NCBI GenBank assembly: GCA_040752215.1
Contig: JBFMEX010000077.1
Span: 1 to 14,250, forward strand
Length of the DNA stretch: 14,250 bases
From: JBFMEX01 sp040752215
GTDB taxonomy: Bacteria > Pseudomonadota > Alphaproteobacteria > Rhizobiales > Hyphomicrobiaceae
Reading direction: 5' to 3'
Shown here: positions 6,599-13,805 of the stretch, one piece after another
Position numbering within the stretch: the first letter of the stretch is position 1
How the letters are laid out: each line of letters starts with the position of its first letter
Program-made: the position numbers and the translations under genes
The notes under the pieces: generated by a model
The model's input: only the letters and a program-made list of their open reading frames with translations
What the model was told of the DNA's origin: nothing
Databases searched by the model: none

Positions 6599-6738
6599 TG
6601 CCCAACATATTGATTGTCCCGAAATGCTCACTCGTGGGCGAAGTCGGCGCCGTCGGGCTCAGCGGATGGTGGCTCCGGGCCTTCATGGCCCTGCCGCCGC
6701 TCGGCGTGAGGCTCGACAAGGGGAGAGGCGGGCCCTAG
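6598..6738 (+). CDS. Possible 46-residue small protein upstream of the DUF3754 gene
   Basis: ATG at 6598 is preceded by AAGGGG (6588-6593), 4 bases away, and opens a 46-codon frame starting MPNILIVPKCSLVGEVG and continuing GLSGWWLRAFMALPPLG before a basic tail and TAG. It is moderately hydrophobic and could be a small membrane peptide or a leader. The first nine codons are AT-rich (ATA, TTG, ATT, AAA, TCA) and the rest are GC-ending, so the front may instead be regulatory DNA. It ends 87 bases before the DUF3754 ATG. Not recognised. Confidence 0.25.
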   Translation: MPNILIVPKCSLVGEVGAVGLSGWWLRAFMALPPLGVRLDKGRGGP

Positions 6739-6810
6739 AAATTGACCCGCGCGACCGCCTTCGGGGGGCTGGGTGGTGGTGGTCGCATCCTCGCTGGGCA
6801 CGCACCTCGG

Positions 6811-6821
6811 GAGGGAGGGAG
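6811..6821 (+). promoter_or_regulatory. Ribosome binding site that fixes the DUF3754 start
   Basis: A repeated GAGGGAGGGAG tract ends 4 bases before the ATG at 6826. The frame is open to an ATG at 6742, but that extension is Gly-rich with no ribosome site, so translation most likely starts at 6826. Confidence 0.75.
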
Positions 6822-6825
6822 AGTT

Positions 6826-8256
6826 ATGTCGTCCGCCACCACGGTCCCGCCCCTGGCCGGCGCTGAGCCGGATTGCTCGATTCCCGACGAACTGGATCCC
6901 GTCTCCGCCGCCGTGCTGATGCCGGAGCAGGATCCGGGTCGCGAGACGTTTATTCCCGTCACCCGATTCGCGCTCATGGACCGCCTCACCGTGCCGCAGG
7001 CCTGGCCAGACGGCACCGCCGCCGACGCGCGCCGCTTCTTCCGCTACCTCGACTATTGGCGCCATCAGCAGTATGCGGCCGAGTTGCTCGACTTCGAGCA
7101 GAGCTACGAACCGTTCAGCCCCGACAGCGATCTCTTGACCACCCGGCGTTACACGGCCGAGGAGAAGGCAGTCATGCAGCGGCGCGTCATCACCCAGATG
7201 ACTCGCATTCTCGAGCAGGCCAACTATCGGCGCATCGATCCGTCCCAGGTCGAGCTGATCCTGACGCGCGAGACCCATTATGGCCTCGACCTGCACGTCG
7301 ACTTCACCGCCTTCGAGGAGGTGCTGATCTTCTATCGCGGCGCTTCGACGAAGCGCGACCAGCGGCGCAGCTACAAGAAGTTCTTCCGCAAGGAGGAGTT
7401 CGACGTCCCGATCTTCCGCCGCCTGTTCCTGCTGTTCAAGCTGAAGCCGTTCGAGACGCGCGTGCGCGAGGTGATGGCCAAGGAGAAGGTCGACCGCAAG
7501 GAGGCGGAGAAGATCATCAGGAAGCTGCGCGCGATGGTCCCCGGCGAGGTGCGCGAGGACAACATCTACATGAAGCTCTTCAAGAACATTCCGCGGAGCG
7601 ACATCGAGATGGTGTTCCCGAACACAGTCGTGAAGTTCCGCATGATGGACAAGATCAAGCTCGGCGTAACGGCCAGCGGCGGCCTCGGCATGGGCGCGGT
7701 CGGCGCCGCCGGCAAGCTGGCGCTGGTCGCCTCCAATCCGATTGCCGCCGCCGGAGCGGTGGTCAGCCTCGGCGCGGTCGCCGCCCGACAGGTCATCAGC
7801 TTCATGAACCAGAAGCAGCGCTACATGGTGGTGATGGCGCAGAACCTCTACTTCCATTCGATGGCCGACAATCGCGGGGTGGTGATAAAGCTCGCCGATC
7901 GCGCCGCCGAGGAGGACGTCAAGGAGGAGATGCTGCTCTATTCGGTGCTGGCGAAGGAGCAGGCGCGCCGCCGCGATCTGCTTGCCATCGATCGCGCCAT
8001 CGAGCAGTACCTCACCGCGAGCTTCGGCGTGCACGTCGATTTCGACCTCGAGGACGCGCTCGATCGGCTGATCGGGGATGGTCTCGTCACCGAGGGACCC
8101 GACGGCATCCTGCGCACCCTGCCTCCGCGCGAGGCGGCGCGCCACCTCGACGCCAAGTGGGACGTCTTCCTCGACCATCTTCCCGATCCGACGCACGGCG
8201 AGGGTGTCGAGTTCGAGGGCAACGGCACGGCAGACAAGGCGAGCTCGGCAGCGTGA
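6826..8256 (+). CDS. DUF3754 (TMEM143-like) membrane protein
   Basis: A 476-residue protein with the features of DUF3754, the family that includes human mitochondrial TMEM143; its function is unknown in bacteria and poorly defined in eukaryotes. Seen in order: an N-terminal region with FIPVTRFALMDRL and FFRYLDYWRHQQY; the segment EVLIFYRGASTKRDQRR near 165-185; a basic helix-rich stretch (KLKPFETRVREVMAKEKVDRKEAEKIIRK in two halves, about 205-235); the family core NIYMKLFKNIPRSDIEMVFPN (about 246-266, NIP..D.EM.FP); and two closely spaced Gly/Ala-rich hydrophobic segments (about 280-322), likely a membrane hairpin. After it come NLYFHSMADNRGVV and a C-terminal helical region with a winged-helix-like end (DRLIGDGLVTEGPDGILRTL). 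It is divergent from the J-domain gene and upstream of prmA with a 58-base gap, so it may be co-transcribed with prmA. Confidence 0.82.
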   Translation: MSSATTVPPLAGAEPDCSIPDELDPVSAAVLMPEQDPGRETFIPVTRFALMDRLTVPQAWPDGTAADARRFFRYLDYWRHQQYAAELLDFEQSYEPFSPDSDLLTTRRYTAEEKAVMQRRVITQMTRILEQANYRRIDPSQVELILTRETHYGLDLHVDFTAFEEVLIFYRGASTKRDQRRSYKKFFRKEEFDVPIFRRLFLLFKLKPFETRVREVMAKEKVDRKEAEKIIRKLRAMVPGEVREDNIYMKLFKNIPRSDIEMVFPNTVVKFRMMDKIKLGVTASGGLGMGAVGAAGKLALVASNPIAAAGAVVSLGAVAARQVISFMNQKQRYMVVMAQNLYFHSMADNRGVVIKLADRAAEEDVKEEMLLYSVLAKEQARRRDLLAIDRAIEQYLTASFGVHVDFDLEDALDRLIGDGLVTEGPDGILRTLPPREAARHLDAKWDVFLDHLPDPTHGEGVEFEGNGTADKASSAA

Positions 8257-8314
8257 GCGGCACCTCGAGCCTTTGTTGTCCCGGCGACGCCACTGCCCTC
8301 CGGGCCGCGCGGTC

Positions 8315-9226
8315 ATGAGCACGACCAAGCTCGTCGCATCGGTTGCGACCCAGTGGCTGGCGAGCCGTGTCGCCACCGCTCTGGGGGAGCTTGTCGATCC
8401 GGCGCCCGACGCCGTGACGATGTTCGAGGAGGGCAGCGGCGCCCGCGTCGAGGCCTACTATGACCAACCGGTCGATCCCAACGTGCTGCGCGCTCGCTTG
8501 ACGGAACTTCTCGGCGATCCGGCGCCTGATCTCGCCATCGAACCAGTGCCGGCAGAGAACTGGGTCGTGATCTCGCAGGCGGCGCTGCCGCCGGTGCGTG
8601 CCGGGCGCTTCGTCGTGCACGGCAGCCACGACCGCGGCCGCATCCCGCTCGGCCCAGGCGCCATCCTGATCGACGCCGGCGCGGCGTTCGGCACCGCCCA
8701 TCACGCGACGACGGCGGGCTGCCTGCTGGCGATCGACCGCGCGACCCGCCGGAGGCGCTTCCGCTCCGTGCTCGACCTCGGCTGCGGCACCGGAGTGCTC
8801 GCCATCGCGGCCCGGCGTGCACTTGCCGGCTCGGGCACGCGCATCATCGCGACCGACATCGATCCCGATGCCGTGCGCGTGGCGCGCGAGAATGTGCGTG
8901 CCAACCGCGAGGGCCTCCGCATCGACGTGCTGCTCGCGGACGGCCTCTCGCACCCACGCCTGCGTTCGGCGGCCGGGTTCGACCTCGTCGTCGCGAATAT
9001 CCTCGCCGGCCCGCTCGCGATGCTGGCGAAAGACGTCCGCCGCATCACGGCGCCGCGCGGCGTGCTGGTGTTGTCGGGCATTCTCCTCGGGCAGGCGGCG
9101 GCCGTGGTCGCCGCCTACCGGGCGCAGGGCTTCACGCTGCTGCGCTTCGACCGCCGCGCCGAATGGGCGACGTTGGCACTCGTCAGGCGGCCCGCTTGCG
9201 CCGCATCAGCCAAGCGCGCGGCGTGA
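8315..9226 (+). CDS. prmA: Ribosomal protein L11 methyltransferase
   Basis: A 303-residue SAM-dependent methyltransferase that trimethylates ribosomal protein L11. The N-terminal part (about 1-95) is the L11-recognition domain, ending in the characteristic ENWVVIS (81-87). The catalytic domain shows DAGAAFGTAHHATT (120-133), the SAM motif LDLGCGTGVLAIAA (154-166, Gly-rich loop), the acidic ribose-binding end ATDIDPDAV (179-187), and FDLVVANILAGPL (222-234), the family's N-I-L-A motif. The usual FGTGxHxTT is FGTAHHATT here, with Ala at the last glycine; this departs from the family pattern but keeps His and the TT pair. ATG at 8315 gives the expected length, though the ribosome site is weak. 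Its last 44 bases overlap the convergent DUF1127 gene. Regulation is not visible; it probably follows the DUF3754 transcript. Confidence 0.93.
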   Translation: MSTTKLVASVATQWLASRVATALGELVDPAPDAVTMFEEGSGARVEAYYDQPVDPNVLRARLTELLGDPAPDLAIEPVPAENWVVISQAALPPVRAGRFVVHGSHDRGRIPLGPGAILIDAGAAFGTAHHATTAGCLLAIDRATRRRRFRSVLDLGCGTGVLAIAARRALAGSGTRIIATDIDPDAVRVARENVRANREGLRIDVLLADGLSHPRLRSAAGFDLVVANILAGPLAMLAKDVRRITAPRGVLVLSGILLGQAAAVVAAYRAQGFTLLRFDRRAEWATLALVRRPACAASAKRAA

Positions 9227-9470
9227 AGCGCTCGCGCACTCTCACCCGGGCCACCTCGTCGGGCGCGATGCCGATGTCGAGGAGCAGGCGCTCGTCCATC
9301 TCGGCCAGCGTGGCACGCACGCGCCGCTCGGCGAGCGCGCGCCGCCATGTTGCGACCATGCCTTCAATTGCGCTGCGGCTCTCGCCGACAGCGCTCGAAT
9401 CCATGATGTGCTTGGCGTCGGCGCCGGGGCCGAGATGCAACGGTCCACCCGTCGCGACACAGATCCTCAT
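9183..9470 (-). CDS. DUF1127 family small protein (distal of a pair)
   Basis: A 95-residue protein with a DUF1127 domain at about 38-80: aromatic/basic entry (TWRRALAERRVRATL), then the 'L..MDERLLLDIGIAPDEV' signature. DUF1127 proteins are short, arginine-rich and abundant in alphaproteobacteria, where some affect RNA turnover and phosphate or carbon metabolism. The N-terminal 37 residues are an extension not seen in the minimal ~50-residue form, and the basic C-terminus ends RRKRAA. ATG at 9470 has AGAGGAG 4 bases upstream, a strong ribosome site. It is 10 bases behind the second DUF1127-type gene and surely co-transcribed with it. Its 3' end overlaps the prmA 3' end on the other strand. Confidence 0.85.
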   Translation of the reverse strand: MRICVATGGPLHLGPGADAKHIMDSSAVGESRSAIEGMVATWRRALAERRVRATLAEMDERLLLDIGIAPDEVARVRVRERFTPRAWLMRRKRAA

Positions 9471-9480
9471 GACACTCCTC

Positions 9481-9726
9481 TCAGGGCCAGAGCAGCACGG
9501 TCTCGCCCGGCGCCTTGCGGATCTCCGCGATATCGGCCGGGCTATGGCCGAGTGCTGCCAGATCGGCATCCGTCATGGTGCGCAGGTACGGCCTGACGTA
9601 GCGGGCCGCCTTTGCCTCCTGATGGCGGGCATAGGTCGCCACGAAGCGACTGAAGAAATTTCCGGTCTCCGTCGGAACCGACGGAGCCGGCACGGCCAGC
9701 GGATGGCCGAGGAAGGTGGTGCTCAT
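9481..9726 (-). CDS. DUF1127-like small protein (promoter-proximal of a pair)
   Basis: An 81-residue protein. The first ~22 residues are Pro/Thr-rich (HPLAVPAPSVPTETG), followed by an aromatic and basic helix (FFSRFVATYARHQEAKAARYVRPYL) and the segment LRTMTDADLAALGHSPADIAEIR, which matches the DUF1127 pattern of 'L..L.D..L...G....DI'. It is more divergent than its neighbour, so family membership is likely rather than certain. ATG at 9726 is chosen because the open frame upstream (to 9879) crosses intergenic DNA and has no ribosome site; GAG 6 bases before the ATG is modest. First gene of the pair. Confidence 0.78.
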   Translation of the reverse strand: MSTTFLGHPLAVPAPSVPTETGNFFSRFVATYARHQEAKAARYVRPYLRTMTDADLAALGHSPADIAEIRKAPGETVLLWP

Positions 9727-9750
9727 GATCGTCTCAACCTTTTCCGGTCG

Positions 9751-9793
9751 GCTTCGGCCCCCGGCATTTGCTGCCTTTGCGGTCAGCCGAAGC
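9751..9793. repeat. Inverted repeat GCTTCGGC...GCCGAAGC
   Basis: GCTTCGGC (9751-9758) and GCCGAAGC (9786-9793) are exact reverse complements 27 bases apart, within the 5' leader side of the DUF1127 pair. In the leftward transcript they could form a stem enclosing a short GGCA...TGCC hairpin (9763-9775). A role in leader folding is possible; nothing more can be shown. Confidence 0.35.
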
Positions 9794-9838
9794 GATTGAC
9801 GCGAACGTAAGTGCGTCGACCGGGATCGGAAAGGCTTT

Positions 9839-9855
9839 TTGCTGCATCGCAGCAA
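9839..9855. promoter_or_regulatory. Perfect palindrome fitting CTGC-N3-GCAG, possible PhaR-type operator
   Basis: TTGCTGC-ATC-GCAGCAA has perfect 7-base arms around 3 bases. The inner CTGC-N3-GCAG equals the recognition pattern reported for PhaR, the polyhydroxyalkanoate-responsive repressor of alphaproteobacteria. It lies 112 bases upstream of the proximal DUF1127 start (leftward) and 118 bases upstream of the aminopeptidase start (rightward), so its target is unclear. Not a terminator: on the + strand the T-run comes before the stem, and on the - strand A residues follow. Confidence 0.5.
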
Positions 9856-9973
9856 TGCGGAGCGCGCATGAAAGGCCAATCGGTCGCAGGCGCGGTCACG
9901 AAATATTCACGGTTGCGGGTCGCCCCGGTTCACCTGCGTTGCCGGCCTGTAGGACCACGACTAAGAAGGACGC

Positions 9974-11785
9974 ATGTTCCAGAGCTTCGACAACTCCGCC
10001 GATTCCACCCAGTCCGCGGCCCGCGTTGCCCGCGTGCGAGTGTTGATGGCCAAGGCCGGGCTCGACGCGCTCTTGGTCCCGCGCGCCGACGAGCACCAGG
10101 GCGAATACGTGCCGCCCTCTGCCGAGCGGCTGGCGTGGCTGACCGGGTTCACCGGCAGCGCGGGGCTCGCCGTTCTGACCCTCCGGAGCGGGGCGCTCCT
10201 GGTCGATGGCCGCTACACTGTGCAGGCCCGTCGGCAGGTCGATACCCGCCTGTTCGAGCTGCCGGCGCTCGGCCGGCCGCGGCTCGGCGAGTGGCTCGCC
10301 GAGAAGGTCGGCAAGGGCGCCGTGGTCGGCTTTGATCCGTGGCTACACACGGCGGCCGAGGTCTCGCGCCTCGAGGCTCAGCTCGCACCCAAGGGCGTGA
10401 AGTTGAGGCCGACGCCGCGCAATCTCGTTGACCGCGCCTGGGGGACAGAGCGTCCCGAGCCGCCGCGGGCTCCGATCATCGTCCAGCCGTTGAAACGCGC
10501 CGGCCGTTCACCGGCCGATAAGATCGCCGACGTGCAGCGCCAGCTCGCGGACTCCGGCCAGACGGCGCTGATTCTCACTCTGCCGGACTCGATCTGTTGG
10601 CTGCTCAACATCCGCGGCTCGGACGTGGCGCACAACCCGGTCGTGCTCGCGTTCGCAATTGTGCCCGCCAATGGCCGGCCCGAGCTGTTCGTCGCGCCGG
10701 AGAAGGTGACAGACGAGGCGCGCGCGCATCTCGCGGGCCTGGTCCGCCTGTCGCCGCCCGAGGCGCTGTTGGACCGCGTGCGTGCACTGAGGAAGGCCGG
10801 CGCTCGCGTGCGCATCGATCACGATAGCGCCGCCTGGGCGCTGGTCGGGGCCCTGGGCCCGAAGCTCGCCGAGAAGGGGGCCGATCCGTGCGTGCGCCTC
10901 AAGGCGGCCAAGAACGCCGCCGAGCTCGCCGGCGCCCGCGCCGCGCACGAGCGCGATGGCGTCGCCGTCGTCCGCTTCCTCGCCTGGCTCGACCGCGGGG
11001 CGCCGAAGGGAAAGGTCGACGAGATCGAGGCCGTGCGCCGACTCGAGTCCTTTCGCGCCGATACGAACGCGCTCGCCGAGATCAGCTTCGACACCATCTC
11101 CGGCTCCGGTCCCAACGGCGCCATCGTCCACTACCGCGTGACCGCCGACACCAACCGCCGGCTCGGTAAGGGCGAGCTGTTTCTGATCGACTCCGGCGGC
11201 CAATACCCCGACGGCACCACCGATATCACCCGCACGGTGGCGATCGGCAAGCCGAGCGAGGAAATGCGCGAGCGCTTCACACTGGTGTTGAAGGGCCATA
11301 TCGCCATCGCCACAGCGCGATTTCCCAAGGGCACGCGCGGCATCGACCTCGATCCGTTCGCGCGCCGCGCGCTGTGGGAGAGGGGTCTCGACTACGACCA
11401 CGGCACCGGCCACGGCGTCGGCAGCTATCTTTCGGTGCACGAGGGCCCGCAGTCGATCTCCAAGTCGGGTATGGTGGCGCTGGAGCCCGGCATGATCTGC
11501 TCCAACGAGCCGGGCTACTACAAGGAAGGCGCCTACGGTATCCGCATCGAGAACCTCGTCGTCGTCACGCCGCCAGCGACGCCGGACGGCGGCGACCGCG
11601 AGATGATGGGCTTCGAGACGCTGACGTTGGCGCCGATCGACCGCCGACTCGTGGCGCGCAAGCTGCTCAGCGAGGCCGAGCGCGCATGGCTCGACGCATA
11701 CCACGCGCGCGTCGCCGCGGTGCTTGCGCCCAAGCTGGACGCAGAGACGGCCCGTTGGCTCGCTGCCGCATGCGCCCCGATCTGA
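9974..11785 (+). CDS. Aminopeptidase P family (M24B) metallopeptidase
   Basis: A 603-residue Xaa-Pro aminopeptidase of the long three-domain type (like eukaryotic XPNPEP1), which removes an N-terminal residue before proline. Two creatinase-like N-terminal domains (about 19-150 and 185-320) are followed by the M24 pita-bread domain (about 325-540) and a short C-terminal domain. All five metal ligands are in place: Asp406 and Asp417 (DSGGQYPDGTTD), His480 (GTGHGVG), Glu512 (NEPGYY) and Glu526 (RIEN); the 11-residue Asp-Asp spacing matches the family. No signal peptide, so cytosolic. ATG at 9974 has AAGAAGGA 3 bases upstream, slightly close. The stop is followed 2 bases later by the likely queG start, so it leads a three-gene cluster. 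Confidence 0.93.
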   Translation: MFQSFDNSADSTQSAARVARVRVLMAKAGLDALLVPRADEHQGEYVPPSAERLAWLTGFTGSAGLAVLTLRSGALLVDGRYTVQARRQVDTRLFELPALGRPRLGEWLAEKVGKGAVVGFDPWLHTAAEVSRLEAQLAPKGVKLRPTPRNLVDRAWGTERPEPPRAPIIVQPLKRAGRSPADKIADVQRQLADSGQTALILTLPDSICWLLNIRGSDVAHNPVVLAFAIVPANGRPELFVAPEKVTDEARAHLAGLVRLSPPEALLDRVRALRKAGARVRIDHDSAAWALVGALGPKLAEKGADPCVRLKAAKNAAELAGARAAHERDGVAVVRFLAWLDRGAPKGKVDEIEAVRRLESFRADTNALAEISFDTISGSGPNGAIVHYRVTADTNRRLGKGELFLIDSGGQYPDGTTDITRTVAIGKPSEEMRERFTLVLKGHIAIATARFPKGTRGIDLDPFARRALWERGLDYDHGTGHGVGSYLSVHEGPQSISKSGMVALEPGMICSNEPGYYKEGAYGIRIENLVVVTPPATPDGGDREMMGFETLTLAPIDRRLVARKLLSEAERAWLDAYHARVAAVLAPKLDAETARWLAAACAPI

Positions 11786-11787
11786 GA

Positions 11788-12936
11788 ATGGACCGGCAAG
11801 CGACGAGCAATAGCGAGACATGGAAGCGCCGGCTGGTCGACGACGCGACGCGAGCCGGATTCGTCGCGGTTGGCGTCACGCGCCCCGAGGCCGATTGGCC
11901 CGCGGCGCGTTGGCTCGCCGAATCGATTGCTGCCGGCCGGCACGGCGACATGAGCTGGATGGCCTCGACCTCCGACCGTCGCGCGAGCCCCGCCGCGCTG
12001 TGGCCCGAGGCGCGCTCGGTCGTCATGCTGGCAATGAGCTACGCGCCCGAGCGCGATCCGCTCGACGTTCTGTTCGAGCCGTCCCGTGCCGCGATCTCCG
12101 TCTATGCGCAATCGAAGGACTACCACGACATCCTGAAGGGCCGGCTGAAGCAGGTTGCCGCTCGATTCGCCGCTGCGAGCGGCGCCGACGTCAAGGTGTT
12201 CGTCGACACCGCGCCGCTGATGGAGAAGCCGCTCGCCGCCGCCGCCGGACTCGGCTGGCAAGGCAAGCACACCAACCTCGTCTCGCGCGAGCATGGATCG
12301 TGGCTGTTCCTCGGCGCGATCCTGACCACGGCCGAACTGCCCGCCGACACGCCCGAGGCCGACCACTGCGGCAGCTGCCGGCGCTGCCTCGACGTCTGCC
12401 CGACGCAGGCCTTTCCGGCCCCCTATGTGCTCGATGCGCGCCGCTGTATCGCCTACCTGACCATCGAGATGAAGGGACATATCCCGCGGGAGTTTCGCCG
12501 TGCGGTCGGAAATCGCGTGTTCGGCTGCGACGATTGCCTCGCGGTGTGCCCGTGGAACAAGTTTGCCGCTGCCGCGCGCGATGCTGCACTTGCGGTGCGC
12601 GACGCGTGCGACAGCCCGCCGCTGTCCGAACTCTTGTCGCTCGACGACGGCGGCTTCCGCGCCCGCTTCATCGGCACGCCGATGAAGCGCACCGGCCGCG
12701 ACCGCGTGGTGCGCAACGCGCTCATCGCCGCAGGCAACTCGGGTGACCCGACGCTGCTGGCGCACGTTATGACATTGCTCGGCGACGATAGCGCGCTCGT
12801 TCGCGCCATGGCGGTGTGGGCACTGCGGCGCCTCGCCTCCCGAGAGCGCATTGACGCCGAGGCGCGACGCTGCTTGCCTCGCGAACGCGACGAGGACGTG
12901 AGGACCGAGTGGCTGATCGAGGAGACGAGCGAGTGA
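11788..12936 (+). CDS. queG: Epoxyqueuosine reductase
   Basis: A 382-residue cobalamin- and iron-sulfur-dependent enzyme that reduces epoxyqueuosine to queuosine in the wobble position of GUN-anticodon tRNAs. Seen: the N-terminal DUF1730 region (SVVMLAMSYAPE, VYAQSKDYHDILKGRL); the active-site stretch VDTAPLMEKPLAAAAGLGWQ with Asp140 at the place of the proposed catalytic acid; ferredoxin-type motifs CGSCRRCLDVCP (Cys194, 197, 200, 204) and CDDCLAVCPW (Cys247, 250, 254), plus a cysteine in RRCIAYLTIE; and a HEAT-like C-terminus (DPTLLAHVMTLLGDDSALVRAMAVWALRRL, in two parts). Length fits the family. The start is ATG 11788, or ATG 11770 in the same frame overlapping the aminopeptidase stop; neither has a strong ribosome site, so translation is probably coupled. 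Its TGA overlaps the next gene's GTG. Confidence 0.94.
   Translation: MDRQATSNSETWKRRLVDDATRAGFVAVGVTRPEADWPAARWLAESIAAGRHGDMSWMASTSDRRASPAALWPEARSVVMLAMSYAPERDPLDVLFEPSRAAISVYAQSKDYHDILKGRLKQVAARFAAASGADVKVFVDTAPLMEKPLAAAAGLGWQGKHTNLVSREHGSWLFLGAILTTAELPADTPEADHCGSCRRCLDVCPTQAFPAPYVLDARRCIAYLTIEMKGHIPREFRRAVGNRVFGCDDCLAVCPWNKFAAAARDAALAVRDACDSPPLSELLSLDDGGFRARFIGTPMKRTGRDRVVRNALIAAGNSGDPTLLAHVMTLLGDDSALVRAMAVWALRRLASRERIDAEARRCLPRERDEDVRTEWLIEETSE
12918..12924 (+). promoter_or_regulatory. Ribosome binding site for the SDR gene inside queG
   Basis: CGAGGAG lies 8 bases before the GTG at 12933, inside the last codons of queG. Together with the GTGA overlap it supports GTG 12933 over the ATG at 12909 as the start. 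Confidence 0.65.
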
Positions 12937-13805
12937 CCCGGGGCGAGCATCTCCTCTGCTTCGGCATGGGCTTTTCCGCGCGACGCCTCGCCGAGCACCT
13001 CGTTCCCGAGGGCTGGGGCGTCACCGGTACTGCGACCAGCGCCGACGGCGTCGCGCGCATCGCCGCCAAGGGCTATGCAGGTCTGCTGTTCGACGGCACC
13101 GCGCCCGGCGCGCATGTTGCCGCCGCGCTCGCCACCGCCACTCATGTCGTCGTCTCCGTTCCGCCGGACGATGCCGGCGACCCGGTGCTGCGCCACCACG
13201 GCAGCGACCTCGCCGCCGCGGCGTCGGTGCGCTGGATCGGCTACCTGTCCACCGTCGGCGTCTACGGCGACCGCAAGGGCGCCTGGGTCGACGAGACCAG
13301 CCCGCCGACCCCCGTCAACGACCGCTCGCGCCGCCGCCTCCTCGCCGAGGATGCATGGCTCTCCTTCGGCAGAGAAAGCGGCAAGCGAGTGCAGATCTTC
13401 CGCCTCGCAGGGATCTACGGACCGGGGCGCAGCGCCATCGACAACCTGCGCGCCGGTCGGGCGCAACGGGTCGTCAAGCCAGGCCAGAAATTCAACCGCA
13501 TCCACGTCGACGACATCGCCGGAGTGCTGATCGCGGCGATGCGCAGCGATAGCCGGCACACGATCTTCAACGTCACCGACGACGAGCCGGCGGCGCCGCA
13601 GGACGTCGTCGCCTATGCCGCACATCTCCTCGGGCGCGAGCCGCCGCCGGAGGTGAAGCTCGAGGAGGCGGAGCTCTCTGCCATGGCGCAGAGCTTCTTC
13701 AACGAGAGCAAGCTCGTCTCCAACGCGCGCATCAAGGAGGCGCTCGGCGTCACGCTCGCCTATCCGACCTACCGCGAGGGGCTCGCCGCCATCGCCGCAT
13801 CCTGA
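12933..13805 (+). CDS. Atypical SDR, NAD(P)-dependent epimerase/dehydratase-like (YeeZ-type)
   Basis: A 290-residue Rossmann-fold protein of the extended short-chain dehydrogenase group. The dinucleotide motif is near the N-terminus (CFGMGFSARR, Gly11, Gly13, Ala16). Later come THVVVSVPP, the strand WIGYLSTVGVYGD (102-113) and FRLAGIYGPGRS, all typical of the YeeZ-like branch. The catalytic YxxxK of active SDRs is missing: where it should follow the STVGVYG segment, the sequence reads VNDRSRRRLLAED. The protein may bind nucleotide or a sugar-like ligand without normal SDR chemistry. Substrate unknown. It overlaps queG by 4 bases (GTGA), so it is co-translated; whether it takes part in queuosine metabolism is not shown by sequence. 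Confidence 0.85.
   Translation: MTRGEHLLCFGMGFSARRLAEHLVPEGWGVTGTATSADGVARIAAKGYAGLLFDGTAPGAHVAAALATATHVVVSVPPDDAGDPVLRHHGSDLAAAASVRWIGYLSTVGVYGDRKGAWVDETSPPTPVNDRSRRRLLAEDAWLSFGRESGKRVQIFRLAGIYGPGRSAIDNLRAGRAQRVVKPGQKFNRIHVDDIAGVLIAAMRSDSRHTIFNVTDDEPAAPQDVVAYAAHLLGREPPPEVKLEEAELSAMAQSFFNESKLVSNARIKEALGVTLAYPTYREGLAAIAAS

Noticed and set aside
6518..6631. Longer start of the J-domain gene at 6631
   Set aside because: The added 38 residues bury the signal sequence and have no clear ribosome site; GTG 6517 directly precedes RRHVVSVLL.
8078..8314. Longer prmA start at 8078
   Set aside because: It overlaps the end of the DUF3754 gene and adds about 79 Arg/Ser-rich residues not found in PrmA.
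6628..8376. 582-codon reverse-strand open frame opposite the DUF3754 gene
   Set aside because: Its translation is a His/Leu/Glu-rich antisense shadow; the forward frame has family motifs and a strong ribosome site.
10508..11821. 437-codon reverse-strand open frame opposite the aminopeptidase
   Set aside because: Antisense to a gene with all five metal ligands; no recognisable domain.
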